Below are positions 34,984-44,654 of a DNA stretch of 64,000 nt, one piece after another; the first letter of the stretch is position 1, and every line of letters begins with the position of its first letter. A program made the position numbers and the translations under genes. The notes beneath the pieces are model-generated. The model saw only the letters and a program-made list of their open reading frames with translations. It did no database searches and was not told the origin of the DNA. This DNA comes from Nodularia sp034931045 (lineage in GTDB: Bacteria; Cyanobacteriota; Cyanobacteriia; Cyanobacteriales; Nostocaceae): positions 1 through 64,000 of the forward strand of contig NZ_JAYGHH010000026.1 of the NCBI RefSeq assembly GCF_034931045.1, in the 5' to 3' direction.

Positions 34984-36165
34984 ATGAATTCTTTACAATT
35001 GTGTGCCGATACCTTGGCAGCTTATGGAGCTAATGAGTCAGAAACTCTGGAATTGCTGAATTACAATCAAAATATTTTTACTCCCCCTCGGCTAGAAAAC
35101 CTATTCCAAAACGATTCTGAATCCTATCTTGCTACCTGGAAGCAATATGTCCAAGAGTCTCATATTATTGGGGCTTATGCAACTTTAAAGCCGCACTTGG
35201 TGCAGTTACAGTTTCCTGTTGTTGCTGGTATCAGCGAAACCCCAGAATATCGAGACGCAACTCGCAAAGGGAAACCTACTGAACAGATGAAAATGTCCAC
35301 AGGATTAAATTTGTTGCAGCCAGAACAACTGCAACTGTATATTTATCAAACCTTAGCTGGTGGAATTCCCGTTATAGTTGCAGGTAATCGTGCTGATTTT
35401 ATTAGCTTAGTCCAAGCCCTAACCAAACGCAACGAACCCAAGCCAATCCCAGAATCAATGGGAGCTTGCATTGTAGAAGGTTATAACAATTGGCATAGAG
35501 TGTGGCAATATCAACAACAATGGCTTGACCAAAATCAAAATCAAAATAACTCAGGAGATTGGGCAGTAGAGTTTCAACGGTTAATTAAGCGTCCAGAACT
35601 GTATCGCGATCGCTTTATTTTGCTGAGTCAAGGCACATATAGCAACGTTAAAGCGAGTCAGTTAGGACTAGACGAAGAACAATGGTTAGAACTCTCTGGT
35701 AAAATTCGTTTAGAACACGAATGCACCCATTATGTAACGCGCCGTTGGTTCGGCTCGATGCGAAATAACATCTTCGACGAGTTAATTGCAGATTATCGCG
35801 GGATCGTCAGTGCCATCGGCAATTATCGGGCGGATTGGTTTTTACATTTTGTTGGTTTAGAAGCTTTTCCTACCTATCGTCAAGGAGGCAGATTAGAAAA
35901 TTATCGGGGCGAACCGCCACTTTCTCCGGGGGCATTTAAAGTTTTACAAAGGCTAGTAAAAACAGCAGCAGAAAATCTCGAAAAATTTGAGCAAAAGTCT
36001 CATAACTCCACAAAAATTAGACCAGAAGAAATGGCGATATTCATGGCTTTGACAACGCTAAGGCTGGAAGAATTAGCATCTGTGCAAGGAATATCCCTCA
36101 TCGAAACAGCCATGAAGAATGCAAAGCAATTGATTTCCCAATGGGATGAAATCACAACCGGGTGA
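34984..36165 (+). CDS. HExxH protein at the head of the RiPP cluster
   Basis: 393 residues from ATG 34984 (the frame is open to a TTG at 34966). Soluble. Residues 245-249 are HECTH, followed about 16 residues later by NIFDELIADYRGI. A HExxH plus a downstream acidic residue in a DELxAD context is a zinc-metallopeptidase pattern. The rest is not recognised. It sits at the start of the export genes, 41 bases before the cyclic-nucleotide-binding-like gene, so a leader-processing, immunity or accessory role in RiPP maturation is plausible but unproven. Confidence 0.7.
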   Translation: MNSLQLCADTLAAYGANESETLELLNYNQNIFTPPRLENLFQNDSESYLATWKQYVQESHIIGAYATLKPHLVQLQFPVVAGISETPEYRDATRKGKPTEQMKMSTGLNLLQPEQLQLYIYQTLAGGIPVIVAGNRADFISLVQALTKRNEPKPIPESMGACIVEGYNNWHRVWQYQQQWLDQNQNQNNSGDWAVEFQRLIKRPELYRDRFILLSQGTYSNVKASQLGLDEEQWLELSGKIRLEHECTHYVTRRWFGSMRNNIFDELIADYRGIVSAIGNYRADWFLHFVGLEAFPTYRQGGRLENYRGEPPLSPGAFKVLQRLVKTAAENLEKFEQKSHNSTKIRPEEMAIFMALTTLRLEELASVQGISLIETAMKNAKQLISQWDEITTG

Positions 36166-36206
36166 GATCAAACCCTTTAGACCTTGATAATTAAATAGGT
36201 GAAATT

Positions 36207-37313
36207 ATGATCGACCTTTTTCTCAAACAGTTAAGTAATAGCGATATCCAATGGCTGAAGCAAAACGGTCAAATGGAAAATATTCAGGCAGGAGATGTGT
36301 TAATTGATCAGGCGCGATCGCCTGATTTTTTATACCTGCTCATTAGCGGCGAACTAACAGGAAGTATTAGCCAAAATCAAGGTGGTAGGTTAGGGCGTGT
36401 GTTTGCGGCCTTGGAGGAAGACCAAGATTTAGAACAGGAAATTACCCGCTTTTTTCCTGGAGAAGTCGTAGGAAAAATGTCTCCAGTCGAGCTAACCCCA
36501 GCCGCGATGACTGTTAAAGCTGCCGAAGACTCAGTCTTGCTTGCCATTCCTTATGAAGTAATTCAAGAGCAAATAGCAGAGGACTTTGGTTTTGCGTCCC
36601 GACTTTACCAAGGAATTGCCACTTTATTATCAGAGCGTTTTGGGCGACTGATCCAATATTTTGTGCGTCAACATAAGGGACAAATTCCCCCTCTAGAGGA
36701 TGTACCGCTAATTTTTGGAGAACTCAGTGATAGTGACGTTGATTGGATGTTAGGTGTGGGCAGATTGATGCGAATCTCAGCCGAAGAACTTCTGATCCGA
36801 AATGGCGAACAGATCGAAAACCTTTATATCATCCTGCAAGGAGCAATAGCTGTCCTCGTCAAAGAAGAACAACCCAATAGGCTCGTCAGCCTGTTCACTG
36901 CCTTAGAAAGCGATGAACAAACAGATGAATCCTTAGACACTGAGATCATTCGTCTCTACAGGGGAGAAATTCTAGGAGAAGCGATGACTTTAGATAATCC
37001 TATGTCAACCTACACCTTGAGAGCCTTAGAAAATTCCATTTTACTGACAATTCCCGAACAACAACTGCTAGTCAAATTACAGCAAGATGTGGGTATATCT
37101 GCCCGCTTTTATCGTGTTGTTTCCATGCTGATTTCGGGGAGATTGCAAGGACTAATTAGCCGCTTAGGTTACGGGCGCAGTCGTTATGAAATCGGTCAAA
37201 GTTTAGAACTAGATGCAGTTTACGAAGATGAAATTGATTTGGAGGTCATGGATAATTTGACTCTGGGCGGAGCCAGATTTGACTGGATGCTTAAACGATT
37301 AAAGGTCAGTTAA
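36207..37313 (+). CDS. Double cyclic-nucleotide-binding-like protein of the RiPP export operon
   Basis: 368 residues with two cNMP-binding-type beta-roll domains: about 10-140 (AGDVLIDQARSPDFLYLLISGEL, FFPGEVVGKMSP) and about 185-310 (EELLIRNGEQIENLYIILQGAI, YRGEILGEAMT). The canonical phosphate-binding RxA motif is not evident, so it may not bind a nucleotide. Such proteins accompany NHLM-type RiPP exporters. A ribosome site (AGGTGA) precedes ATG 36207. The HlyD gene follows by 38 bases. Confidence 0.8.
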   Translation: MIDLFLKQLSNSDIQWLKQNGQMENIQAGDVLIDQARSPDFLYLLISGELTGSISQNQGGRLGRVFAALEEDQDLEQEITRFFPGEVVGKMSPVELTPAAMTVKAAEDSVLLAIPYEVIQEQIAEDFGFASRLYQGIATLLSERFGRLIQYFVRQHKGQIPPLEDVPLIFGELSDSDVDWMLGVGRLMRISAEELLIRNGEQIENLYIILQGAIAVLVKEEQPNRLVSLFTALESDEQTDESLDTEIIRLYRGEILGEAMTLDNPMSTYTLRALENSILLTIPEQQLLVKLQQDVGISARFYRVVSMLISGRLQGLISRLGYGRSRYEIGQSLELDAVYEDEIDLEVMDNLTLGGARFDWMLKRLKVS

Positions 37314-37351
37314 ACCTTCAGCAAGCATAAATAATCAATGGGTTAATTGTT

Positions 37352-38974
37352 ATGTCAGATTCATCAAAAAAACTATTTCGTGAAGAATCCCTAGAACGCC
37401 TATCTTCACCAGAACGGCTCGACCAACTTATGAATGTGGTTGACCCCAAAGCTTGGTTACCCCTAGCTGGATTGGGGTCTTTGGTCGCCGTAGCCGCAGT
37501 TTGGAGTGTGGTTGGTCGGCTGCCTCTGACAGTCAATGGCCAGGGTGTGTTGCTCTATCCTCGCAGCGTTATTCAATTTCAAGCACCTAGTGATGGGACA
37601 GTCGCCCAACTCAATATTAAATCTGGAGATCAGATCAAAAAAGGAGACATTATTGGACTGGTTAGCCAACCCGGACTAGAACAGCAACTCCAACAAGAAC
37701 AGAAAAAGCTGCAAGAGTTATTGACTCAAGCACAGGACAGCAACTCAGCCCTCAAAAGAAGTCTCACCTCACAAAGAACAAATCTAGCCAAACAACAAGC
37801 TAGTCTCAAAGCTACCTTAGAACGGGAATCAATCATCCCCAGGTTACGCCAACAAAACCTGCAACTACTGGCACAAAGTCGTGAGGTAATTCAAAGCAGA
37901 CTGATTAACGACCAAGAAGTTTTACCAAGCTTACGTCAAAGAAGTTTTGATTCTATTCAACAAAAAAAAGAGGGTCTGAATGAGCGCCTAGAACAAATTA
38001 ATAAATTACTGCCAGAACTACAAACACAGCTCAAAGCTCGTCGCGAATTGTATGAGCAAAACATCGTGAGTGCAGATGTGATGTTAAGCGCTCAAAGAGA
38101 ATACTTTGATAGTTTAGCCCAATTGTCTGATCTCGAAGCCCAACAGAAACAACTAGAACTAGAACAAGTCAATACAGAACGACAGTATTTAGACAGTATT
38201 AACCAAAGTAACCAACTCAACGTTCAACTGCAAGAAATTCAGGTGAAGCAAGTTGATATTGAAAGGCAATACCAGCAAAGCCTAAATACAATCGATGAAC
38301 TAAATACCAAACTTCAAGAAGTTAACAGTCAACTAGCTAAGTTGGATCAAGAACAATTAGAGGCAGAGATTAACAGAGATAATAATATTGGAGAAGTGAG
38401 AAGAAGAATAGCTCAATTAGAAAACGAAATAGAATCAAAAAGCAAGATTATCAGTGATTATGATGGCAGAATTCTGGAATTATCAGTTGTGCCAGGGCAA
38501 ATAGTTTCTGGAGGATCTCGTTTGGGGTCAATTAATTCCCAAGGTACTGATGCCAAATTAATGAGCGTCATCTATTTTGCTGATAAAGATGGCAAGCAAA
38601 TTCAGGAAGGAATGGAGGTTCAAGTCACTCCCAGTCTAGTCAAGCGAGAACGATTTGGGGGTATTCTAGGCAAAGTGCAAACCGTGACACCCTTCCCGGT
38701 GACAGTGCAAGATATGTCAACCATGATCGGCAACCAAAATCTGGCTGAAAATCTCGCTCAAACTCTGGTATCAAGAGGTGGTAATGCCCCCGTACAAGTG
38801 TTTGCCGAATTGGAAACTGCTGATACGAAAAGTGGCTATCAGTGGTCTTCCTCCACAGGCCCTAACATCCAACTATCTCCGGGAACTACTATACAGGTTC
38901 GGGTGAAAGTAGGAGAAATCGCGCCGATAGCCTACGTTATTCCGATCTTTAAGTCGATTACGGGTATTTATTAG
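37352..38974 (+). CDS. NHLM-type RiPP secretion protein (HlyD family)
   Basis: 540 residues. One transmembrane helix (about 32-52, WLPLAGLGSLVAVAAVWSVV), then a barrel-sandwich half (VLLYPRSVIQFQAPSDGTVAQLNIKSGDQIKKGDIIG), a very long coiled coil (about 105-365), the second half-hybrid (DGRILELSVVPGQIVSGGSRLG), and a beta domain. This is the periplasmic adaptor of a peptide ABC exporter. Its gene lies 4 bases before the peptidase-ABC gene, a tight operon. Confidence 0.9.
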   Translation: MSDSSKKLFREESLERLSSPERLDQLMNVVDPKAWLPLAGLGSLVAVAAVWSVVGRLPLTVNGQGVLLYPRSVIQFQAPSDGTVAQLNIKSGDQIKKGDIIGLVSQPGLEQQLQQEQKKLQELLTQAQDSNSALKRSLTSQRTNLAKQQASLKATLERESIIPRLRQQNLQLLAQSREVIQSRLINDQEVLPSLRQRSFDSIQQKKEGLNERLEQINKLLPELQTQLKARRELYEQNIVSADVMLSAQREYFDSLAQLSDLEAQQKQLELEQVNTERQYLDSINQSNQLNVQLQEIQVKQVDIERQYQQSLNTIDELNTKLQEVNSQLAKLDQEQLEAEINRDNNIGEVRRRIAQLENEIESKSKIISDYDGRILELSVVPGQIVSGGSRLGSINSQGTDAKLMSVIYFADKDGKQIQEGMEVQVTPSLVKRERFGGILGKVQTVTPFPVTVQDMSTMIGNQNLAENLAQTLVSRGGNAPVQVFAELETADTKSGYQWSSSTGPNIQLSPGTTIQVRVKVGEIAPIAYVIPIFKSITGIY

Positions 38975-38977
38975 TAT

Positions 38978-41194
38978 ATGATGTCCATAGCATTTATTTC
39001 TAACTTGATCAGACCAAGCGATCGCGGTCGAGTCCGAACTCCTACAGTGCTGCAAATGGAAGCAGTCGAATGTGGGGCAGCTGCTCTTGGCATTGTTTTG
39101 GGTTATCACGGTCGGATAGTTCCCCTCACAGATTTGCGGCGTGAATGTGGTGTTTCGAGAGATGGTAGTAAGGCTTCTAACGTTCTCAAAGCAGCTCGGT
39201 TGTACGGTTTAAACGCCAAAGGATTTAAAAAATCTTTGGAAGATGTACAGCAAATTAAACCTCCTTTTATCGTTTTTTGGAACTTCAACCACTTTTTAGT
39301 AGTGGAAGGATTTGCTGGCAAAACCGTCTATCTCAACGATCCAGCAACGGGGCCAAGAAAGGTTTCCTTCGATGAATTCGACCAAGGATTCACAGGGGTA
39401 ATCCTCGTGATGGAACCAGGGACAGAGTTTAAAAAAGGTGGCAAAAAAAAGGGGATTCTCACTGCCTTAGCCTCTCGCTTAGAAACTTCCCGTTCAGCAA
39501 TTATTTTCTGTTTGGTTGCCGGATTGCTGCTGACAATTCCTCGCTTGGCCGCCCCTGCCTTTACACAAGTATTTATCGATGAAATTATCATAGAAAATCG
39601 GACTGAGTGGTTGCGTCCCCTACTCTTGGGCATGGTCATAGCGGCTTTGCTGCGGGGTCTATTAGCCCGTTTACGGCTCACATATTTGCGAAGATTACTA
39701 CTAAAGCTATCAGTTACTATGTCCGGGCAGTTTCTGTGGCATACCATCCGCTTACCAGTGGGGTTTTATGCCCAACGTTTCGCCGGAGAAATTAGTAGTC
39801 GCGCTCAACTCAACAATAAGGTAGCCGAAGTCCTCTCAGGCCGTTTGGCAACCACTGCCATAGACTCCATCATGATGGTGTTTTATGCCTTGATCATGTT
39901 GTTCTACGATCCATTGTTGACCTTAATTGCGATTCTCTTCGCTGCGGCTAACTTCGTGGCCTTGCAGTCCCTCTCCCGTAACCGAGTGGATGCCAATCTC
40001 CGACTGTCTCAAGAAACGGGAAAGGTGGCTGGACTGGCTATTAGCGGTATTCAAAGCATCGAAACAGTCAAAGCCAGTGGATTAGAGTTTGACTTATTTG
40101 CTAAGTTTGCCGGCTACTACGCCAAAACCGTCAACGCCCAACAGGAATTAGGATTACCCACGCGAGTTCTAGGAGCCTTGCCTACAGTATTAACCTCTCT
40201 GGCTGTCACCTCAATTTTAGTAGCAGGCGGGTTTAGGGTGATGCAAGGAACCCTCAGTATTGGGGGACTGATTGCCTACCAAGCGCTGACACAGGAATTT
40301 CTCAGACCGGTGAATGAGTTAGTAAATTTTGGCAGCACTCTACAAGATTTAGAAGCTGATTTAAATCGTCTGGATGACGTTTTAGAGAACCCAGTAGATC
40401 CCGAAGCCGAACGAGAAGTTGACCAAAATAACTTTAGTCCCACAATCTACAGCCAAGAATCCTTTAAATTACAAGGATATGTGGAATTGCAAGGACTCAC
40501 CTTTGGCTACAATCGCTTAGATAATCCTCTGATTAATAATTTAAGTTTGAGATTAAAACCCGGAGAAAGAGTTGCCTTGGTGGGTGGTAGTGGTTCTGGT
40601 AAGTCTACTGTGGCTAAGTTGCTCACCGGACTGTACCAACCCTGGTCAGGGGAAATTCTCTTTGACGGTATCCCCCGTCATCAAATTACTCGCCCTATTC
40701 TGGCTAATTCTCTAGCTATGGTAGAGCAAGAAATATTTCTATTTGCCGGCACTGTGCGGGAAAATCTCACCCTTTGGGACTCAACTGTTCCAGAAGAGGA
40801 TTTGGTCAAAGCTTGTGAAGATGCAGCTATTCACGATCTGATTCTGAATATGCCTGGTGGCTATAATAGCGAACTCAGTGAAGGGGGGATGAATTTAAGT
40901 GGAGGACAACGGCAGCGATTGGAAATTGCCCGTGCTTTGGTGAGAAATCCGTCTGTATTAGTTCTTGATGAGGCAACTAGTGCGCTGGATGCAGAAACCG
41001 AGTTAATTATTGACAGAAACTTGCGTCGGCGCGGTTGTTCTTGTGTCGTAGTTGCTCACAGGCTCAGTACTATTCGTGACTGTGATGAAATTATTGTCTT
41101 GGCTCGCGGAAAAGTAGTACAGCGCGGCACTCACGAAGAGTTACGCAGTCGCCCAGGAGTCTATACACGCTTAGTTGGTACTCAAGAAGGATAA
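38978..41194 (+). CDS. C39-peptidase ABC exporter for RiPP precursors (PCAT)
   Basis: 738 residues: C39 peptidase (about 20-140) with Cys32 (MEAVECGAAALG), His105 (NFNHFLVVEGF) and Asp121 (LNDPATG), all catalytic residues present. Six transmembrane helices follow, then an ABC ATPase with Walker A GGSGSGKSTV, signature LSGGQRQRLEIARAL and Walker B VLVLDEATSALD. It matches the NHLM bacteriocin peptidase/ABC class, which cleaves after the leader's double Gly and exports the core. It overlaps nothing and is 3 bases from the next gene. Confidence 0.95.
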   Translation: MMSIAFISNLIRPSDRGRVRTPTVLQMEAVECGAAALGIVLGYHGRIVPLTDLRRECGVSRDGSKASNVLKAARLYGLNAKGFKKSLEDVQQIKPPFIVFWNFNHFLVVEGFAGKTVYLNDPATGPRKVSFDEFDQGFTGVILVMEPGTEFKKGGKKKGILTALASRLETSRSAIIFCLVAGLLLTIPRLAAPAFTQVFIDEIIIENRTEWLRPLLLGMVIAALLRGLLARLRLTYLRRLLLKLSVTMSGQFLWHTIRLPVGFYAQRFAGEISSRAQLNNKVAEVLSGRLATTAIDSIMMVFYALIMLFYDPLLTLIAILFAAANFVALQSLSRNRVDANLRLSQETGKVAGLAISGIQSIETVKASGLEFDLFAKFAGYYAKTVNAQQELGLPTRVLGALPTVLTSLAVTSILVAGGFRVMQGTLSIGGLIAYQALTQEFLRPVNELVNFGSTLQDLEADLNRLDDVLENPVDPEAEREVDQNNFSPTIYSQESFKLQGYVELQGLTFGYNRLDNPLINNLSLRLKPGERVALVGGSGSGKSTVAKLLTGLYQPWSGEILFDGIPRHQITRPILANSLAMVEQEIFLFAGTVRENLTLWDSTVPEEDLVKACEDAAIHDLILNMPGGYNSELSEGGMNLSGGQRQRLEIARALVRNPSVLVLDEATSALDAETELIIDRNLRRRGCSCVVVAHRLSTIRDCDEIIVLARGKVVQRGTHEELRSRPGVYTRLVGTQEG

Positions 41195-41197
41195 ACT

Positions 41198-44131
41198 ATG
41201 ACTATTGCTCAGCAAGGACGCATCGTTAAAAGTAATGAACCGTTGCTCTTGAATGACCCCCAGACAATCTGGTTTGTGAAATCCGGTTCTCTAGTCTTGC
41301 ATGGCATTTTAGTGGAAAACGCAGAGATTAAAGGTAATCGCCGCTTTTTGTTTAATGTTGGCCCAGGAGAAGCCTTATTTGGATCTGCTTTAGCACCAAG
41401 CCACAAAGATGAAGACTTCAGAGGCATTTTGGCAGTAGCACTCGAAGAAACTGAACTGCTGGAATTAACATTAGCAGAGTTAATAGAACAAGTTAAAGAT
41501 CGTAATTTAGAAGCGATCGCTTTAATCGAAGGTTGGTATAATCACTTGGGCGAATGGTTGAGAGAGCAGCTAACAGCCAGCCATGCACCACCTAATAGTA
41601 TTGTTGCCGAAGGAACTCACTATGTATCATTACTCAAAGAGCAAACCCTAGTGCCGCCTTACCTTTTCGCCAATGGTAAGAGTGGACAAACCATCTGGGT
41701 AGCGTGTCAACAAGGTAGAATTAAGTGGCGAGGCATGGAAGACCTGATATTAGATAGCTCTTCGCCCCCCATACCTCTAATTGCTGGTACTTGGTTGGAG
41801 GCAGAAAATTCTGTGGAAGTTTATACTACTCCCACCCAAGAACTAGAACAAGTCGAACAGCTACCCGCCAGTTTTGCCCTGTTACACGCATATTTTTTTC
41901 ACTTCTTTAATCTTTTAGAGCAACAGCAGATTTCATCGGAATTTCGCCGTTTCCAGCAAAGGCAAGAATTCAACCGCCTGGTTCTCGAAAATTCTATGGG
42001 AGAACTAACTTCGGTATTAAAACCGGAAACAACACAATTCTTCCAAGCAGGAACCCCCTTACTGATCGCGGCTGGGGCTGTAGGTAGATTCATCGGAATT
42101 AACATTATACCTCCAGCACAATCGGAAGACCTGGATCGCGTTCAAGACCCTCTAGAGGCGATCGCGCGAGCTTCCCAATGCCGAATTCGCCGAGTCTTGC
42201 TGGCAGGTGACTGGTGGCAACAGGAACACGAAGCTTTGTTAGGCTACACCAAAGCTAACCAACCAGTGGCTTTATTGCCAGATCACAAGCAGCGTTATCT
42301 TCTCTTCGATCCCGAAACTTTAACTCGAACTCCCATTGATGCCGAAGCCCTGAAAAACATCAAGCCGGAAGCCTACGTATTTTATCGACCATTACCGCAA
42401 ATAGTTACTAGCACCATAGAGATTTTCCGTTTTGGTATCAAAGGGTATGAAAAAGATGTAGCCGTAATCTTGGTTTTGGGTTTTTTCGCATCGCTACTGG
42501 GCATGGTGACTCCCCAAGCCACCGCCATTTTAGTTAACGATGCTATTCCCGATAGCGATCGCTCTTTATTATTGCAACTGGGACTAGCTTTATTTGCTGC
42601 GGCTTTCGGACAAGCCACGTTTCAGTTAGCACAGCAGATCATTACCTTAAGAGTGGAAAGTGCTGCTGATGCTTCTCTGCAACCAGCTCTATGGGATCGA
42701 ATACTCAAATTAAGTCCAGCATTTTTCCGGCAGTATGCATCTGGCGATCTCGTCAATCGTCTCTTAGCAGTCAGTGAGATTCGCAGTCAATTGAGTGGCT
42801 CTACCCAACGCACACTCTTAACCGGACTCTTCGCTCTCCTCAACTTAGGGCTGATGTTCTTGTATAGTTGGCAACTGGCATTAGTGGGTGTTGCTCTCAC
42901 TCTGTTAGTAATTATTATTACCGTCATTTCCAGTCGTCTCTTAGTCTACAAACAACGCAAACAAGAGAAATTAGATGGAGAAATTGATGGACTGACCGTA
43001 GAACTCATCAACGGCGTAGCTAAACTGCGTGTTGCGGCGGCAGAGGAACGAGGATTTGCAGCTTGGGCGAAAAAGTATAGCCATCGAACAAAGTTACAAT
43101 CAGGAATCAAAAGCATTAATGATAGTGTAGAAGTTTTTAACGAAGCGCTGTCTGTCGTCAGTTCTGTTTTGATCTTTTGGTTTGCAATTTTATTTATTCA
43201 GATAGCGATAGAGCAGAGAACCCCTAGCGGACTAACAGCAGGAACATTTCTGGCTTTTAATGCCGCTTTTGGTGTCTTTATTAGTAGTGCCACAGAGATT
43301 AGCAATACTCTGACTGATATTTTAGGAATTGTTCCACTGTGGGAACGAGCCAAACCAATTGTACAATCACCCCTAGAATCCGATCCCAGCAAAGCTGATC
43401 CAGGGCGATTGACAGGGCGTATTTCTCTAGAACACGTCACTTTCCGGTATCGAGAAGATGGGCCCCTTACTCTTGATGATGTCAGCATCCATGCCGAACC
43501 AGGAGAATTTATCGCTATGGTGGGGCCTAGTGGCAGTGGTAAATCTACACTGTTTCGCTTATTGTTGGGCTTTGAGATTCCCTCTAGTGGCACAGTTTAC
43601 TACGACGGACAAGATTTAGCAGGACTTGATATGCCATCGGTACGACGACAATTGGGTGTGGTACTGCAAAATGTCCGCATTTCCTCAGCCCCAATTTTTG
43701 AGAGTATTACATCTGGAGCTTTAGTCACTTTAGATGAAGCCTGGGAAGCAGCTCGAATGGCAGGATTTGACGCAGATATTCAAGCTATGCCTATGGGAAT
43801 GCACACGGTAATCAGTGAAGGCGGAAGCAATCTTTCTGGGGGACAAAGACAAAGATTGCTGATTGCCAGGGCGTTGGTTTTAAAACCTAAAATTCTCCTG
43901 ATGGATGAGGCAACTAGCGCTCTGGATAATCAAACTCAAGCTATTGTCACCGAAAGTTTAGATAAAATGAATGCAACTCGCATCGTGATCGCCCACCGTC
44001 TCAGCACAATTCGTAATGCTGATCGCATTTATGTTGTTGAAGCCGGTCGCGTGGTGCAGGTGGGGAATTATGATCAATTAGTCAAAGAAGGGGGGCTATT
44101 TGGTCGCTTGGTAGCACGACAATTAGATTAG
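41198..44131 (+). CDS. NHLM-type RiPP ABC transporter ATP-binding protein (no peptidase)
   Basis: 977 residues. The N-terminal region (about 1-330) has a cyclic-nucleotide-binding-like fold (SGSLVLHGILVENAEIKGNRRFLFNVGPGEALFG). A C39-like, catalytically empty region follows, then membrane helices (about 420-690). The ABC ATPase has Walker A GPSGSGKSTL, signature LSGGQRQRLLIARAL and Walker B ILLMDEATSALD. This is the usual second ABC protein of NHLM clusters, probably a heterodimer partner of the peptidase-ABC. Confidence 0.92.
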   Translation: MTIAQQGRIVKSNEPLLLNDPQTIWFVKSGSLVLHGILVENAEIKGNRRFLFNVGPGEALFGSALAPSHKDEDFRGILAVALEETELLELTLAELIEQVKDRNLEAIALIEGWYNHLGEWLREQLTASHAPPNSIVAEGTHYVSLLKEQTLVPPYLFANGKSGQTIWVACQQGRIKWRGMEDLILDSSSPPIPLIAGTWLEAENSVEVYTTPTQELEQVEQLPASFALLHAYFFHFFNLLEQQQISSEFRRFQQRQEFNRLVLENSMGELTSVLKPETTQFFQAGTPLLIAAGAVGRFIGINIIPPAQSEDLDRVQDPLEAIARASQCRIRRVLLAGDWWQQEHEALLGYTKANQPVALLPDHKQRYLLFDPETLTRTPIDAEALKNIKPEAYVFYRPLPQIVTSTIEIFRFGIKGYEKDVAVILVLGFFASLLGMVTPQATAILVNDAIPDSDRSLLLQLGLALFAAAFGQATFQLAQQIITLRVESAADASLQPALWDRILKLSPAFFRQYASGDLVNRLLAVSEIRSQLSGSTQRTLLTGLFALLNLGLMFLYSWQLALVGVALTLLVIIITVISSRLLVYKQRKQEKLDGEIDGLTVELINGVAKLRVAAAEERGFAAWAKKYSHRTKLQSGIKSINDSVEVFNEALSVVSSVLIFWFAILFIQIAIEQRTPSGLTAGTFLAFNAAFGVFISSATEISNTLTDILGIVPLWERAKPIVQSPLESDPSKADPGRLTGRISLEHVTFRYREDGPLTLDDVSIHAEPGEFIAMVGPSGSGKSTLFRLLLGFEIPSSGTVYYDGQDLAGLDMPSVRRQLGVVLQNVRISSAPIFESITSGALVTLDEAWEAARMAGFDADIQAMPMGMHTVISEGGSNLSGGQRQRLLIARALVLKPKILLMDEATSALDNQTQAIVTESLDKMNATRIVIAHRLSTIRNADRIYVVEAGRVVQVGNYDQLVKEGGLFGRLVARQLD

Positions 44132-44141
44132 TTGTTGAATT

Positions 44142-44163
44142 GTTGCAGAGAAATCTCTGCAAC
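44142..44163 (+). terminator. Hairpin after the export genes
   Basis: GTTGCAGAGA-AA-TCTCTGCAAC, a perfect 10-bp inverted repeat right after the ABC gene. It probably reduces read-through into the 520-bp spacer before the precursor. Confidence 0.55.
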
Positions 44164-44260
44164 ATCCTGCTTTCAAAGCAATAGAAAACATCTAGTTTAA
44201 GTAAGTAGGCGAGAATAAGTCAAAGTACATTAAGTAATGTAAAAATATTGAGATTGTTTC

Positions 44261-44306
44261 GTAGTGAGGGCTACAGCCCTCAAATAAGGACTAAAGTCCT
44301 TACTAC
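44261..44306. repeat. Double palindromic dispersed repeat
   Basis: Outer GTAGTGAGG / CCTTACTAC arms with two inner hairpins (AGGGCTACAGCCCT and AAGGACTAAAGTCCTT). This is a repeat type scattered through Nostocales intergenic DNA. Confidence 0.6.
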
Positions 44307-44523
44307 AAACATTGAATTATTCCTGCTGCTCTACTTACATATTTAAATTATATTTAACTATTGTGGAGTGGACAAAGATACCCACCCATGTTAATTAAGC
44401 TAAATCCCAATTAGCTGACCTACTCAGATATAAGATATTGTGAGGTCAAGATTTTGTTTGAAACTACTCATTCTTTGGGTACAATCATCGTGTGCTGGAA
44501 GTACATTGATCGCAAAACATAAC

Positions 44524-44613
44524 TTTCCTGAACTTAACTGAATAAAAGAGTAAAAATTTCCTGAACTATTCTGAACTTATCTGGATTGAACATTCTCCGG
44601 CATTAGCTAATAA
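44524..44613 (+). promoter_or_regulatory. Candidate promoter and operator of the RiPP precursor
   Basis: TTGAAC (44586-44591), a 16-base spacer and TAATAA (44608-44613) make a sigma-70-like promoter about 40 bases before the precursor ATG. Upstream are two copies of TTTCCTGAACT (44524-44534, 44557-44567) and two of CTGAACTTA (44528-44536, 44571-44579). These direct repeats could bind an activator. Called by eye. Confidence 0.35.
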
Positions 44614-44654
44614 TAGACACAGTTACAAATTTCACATGATTTAGGAGAATCAAT

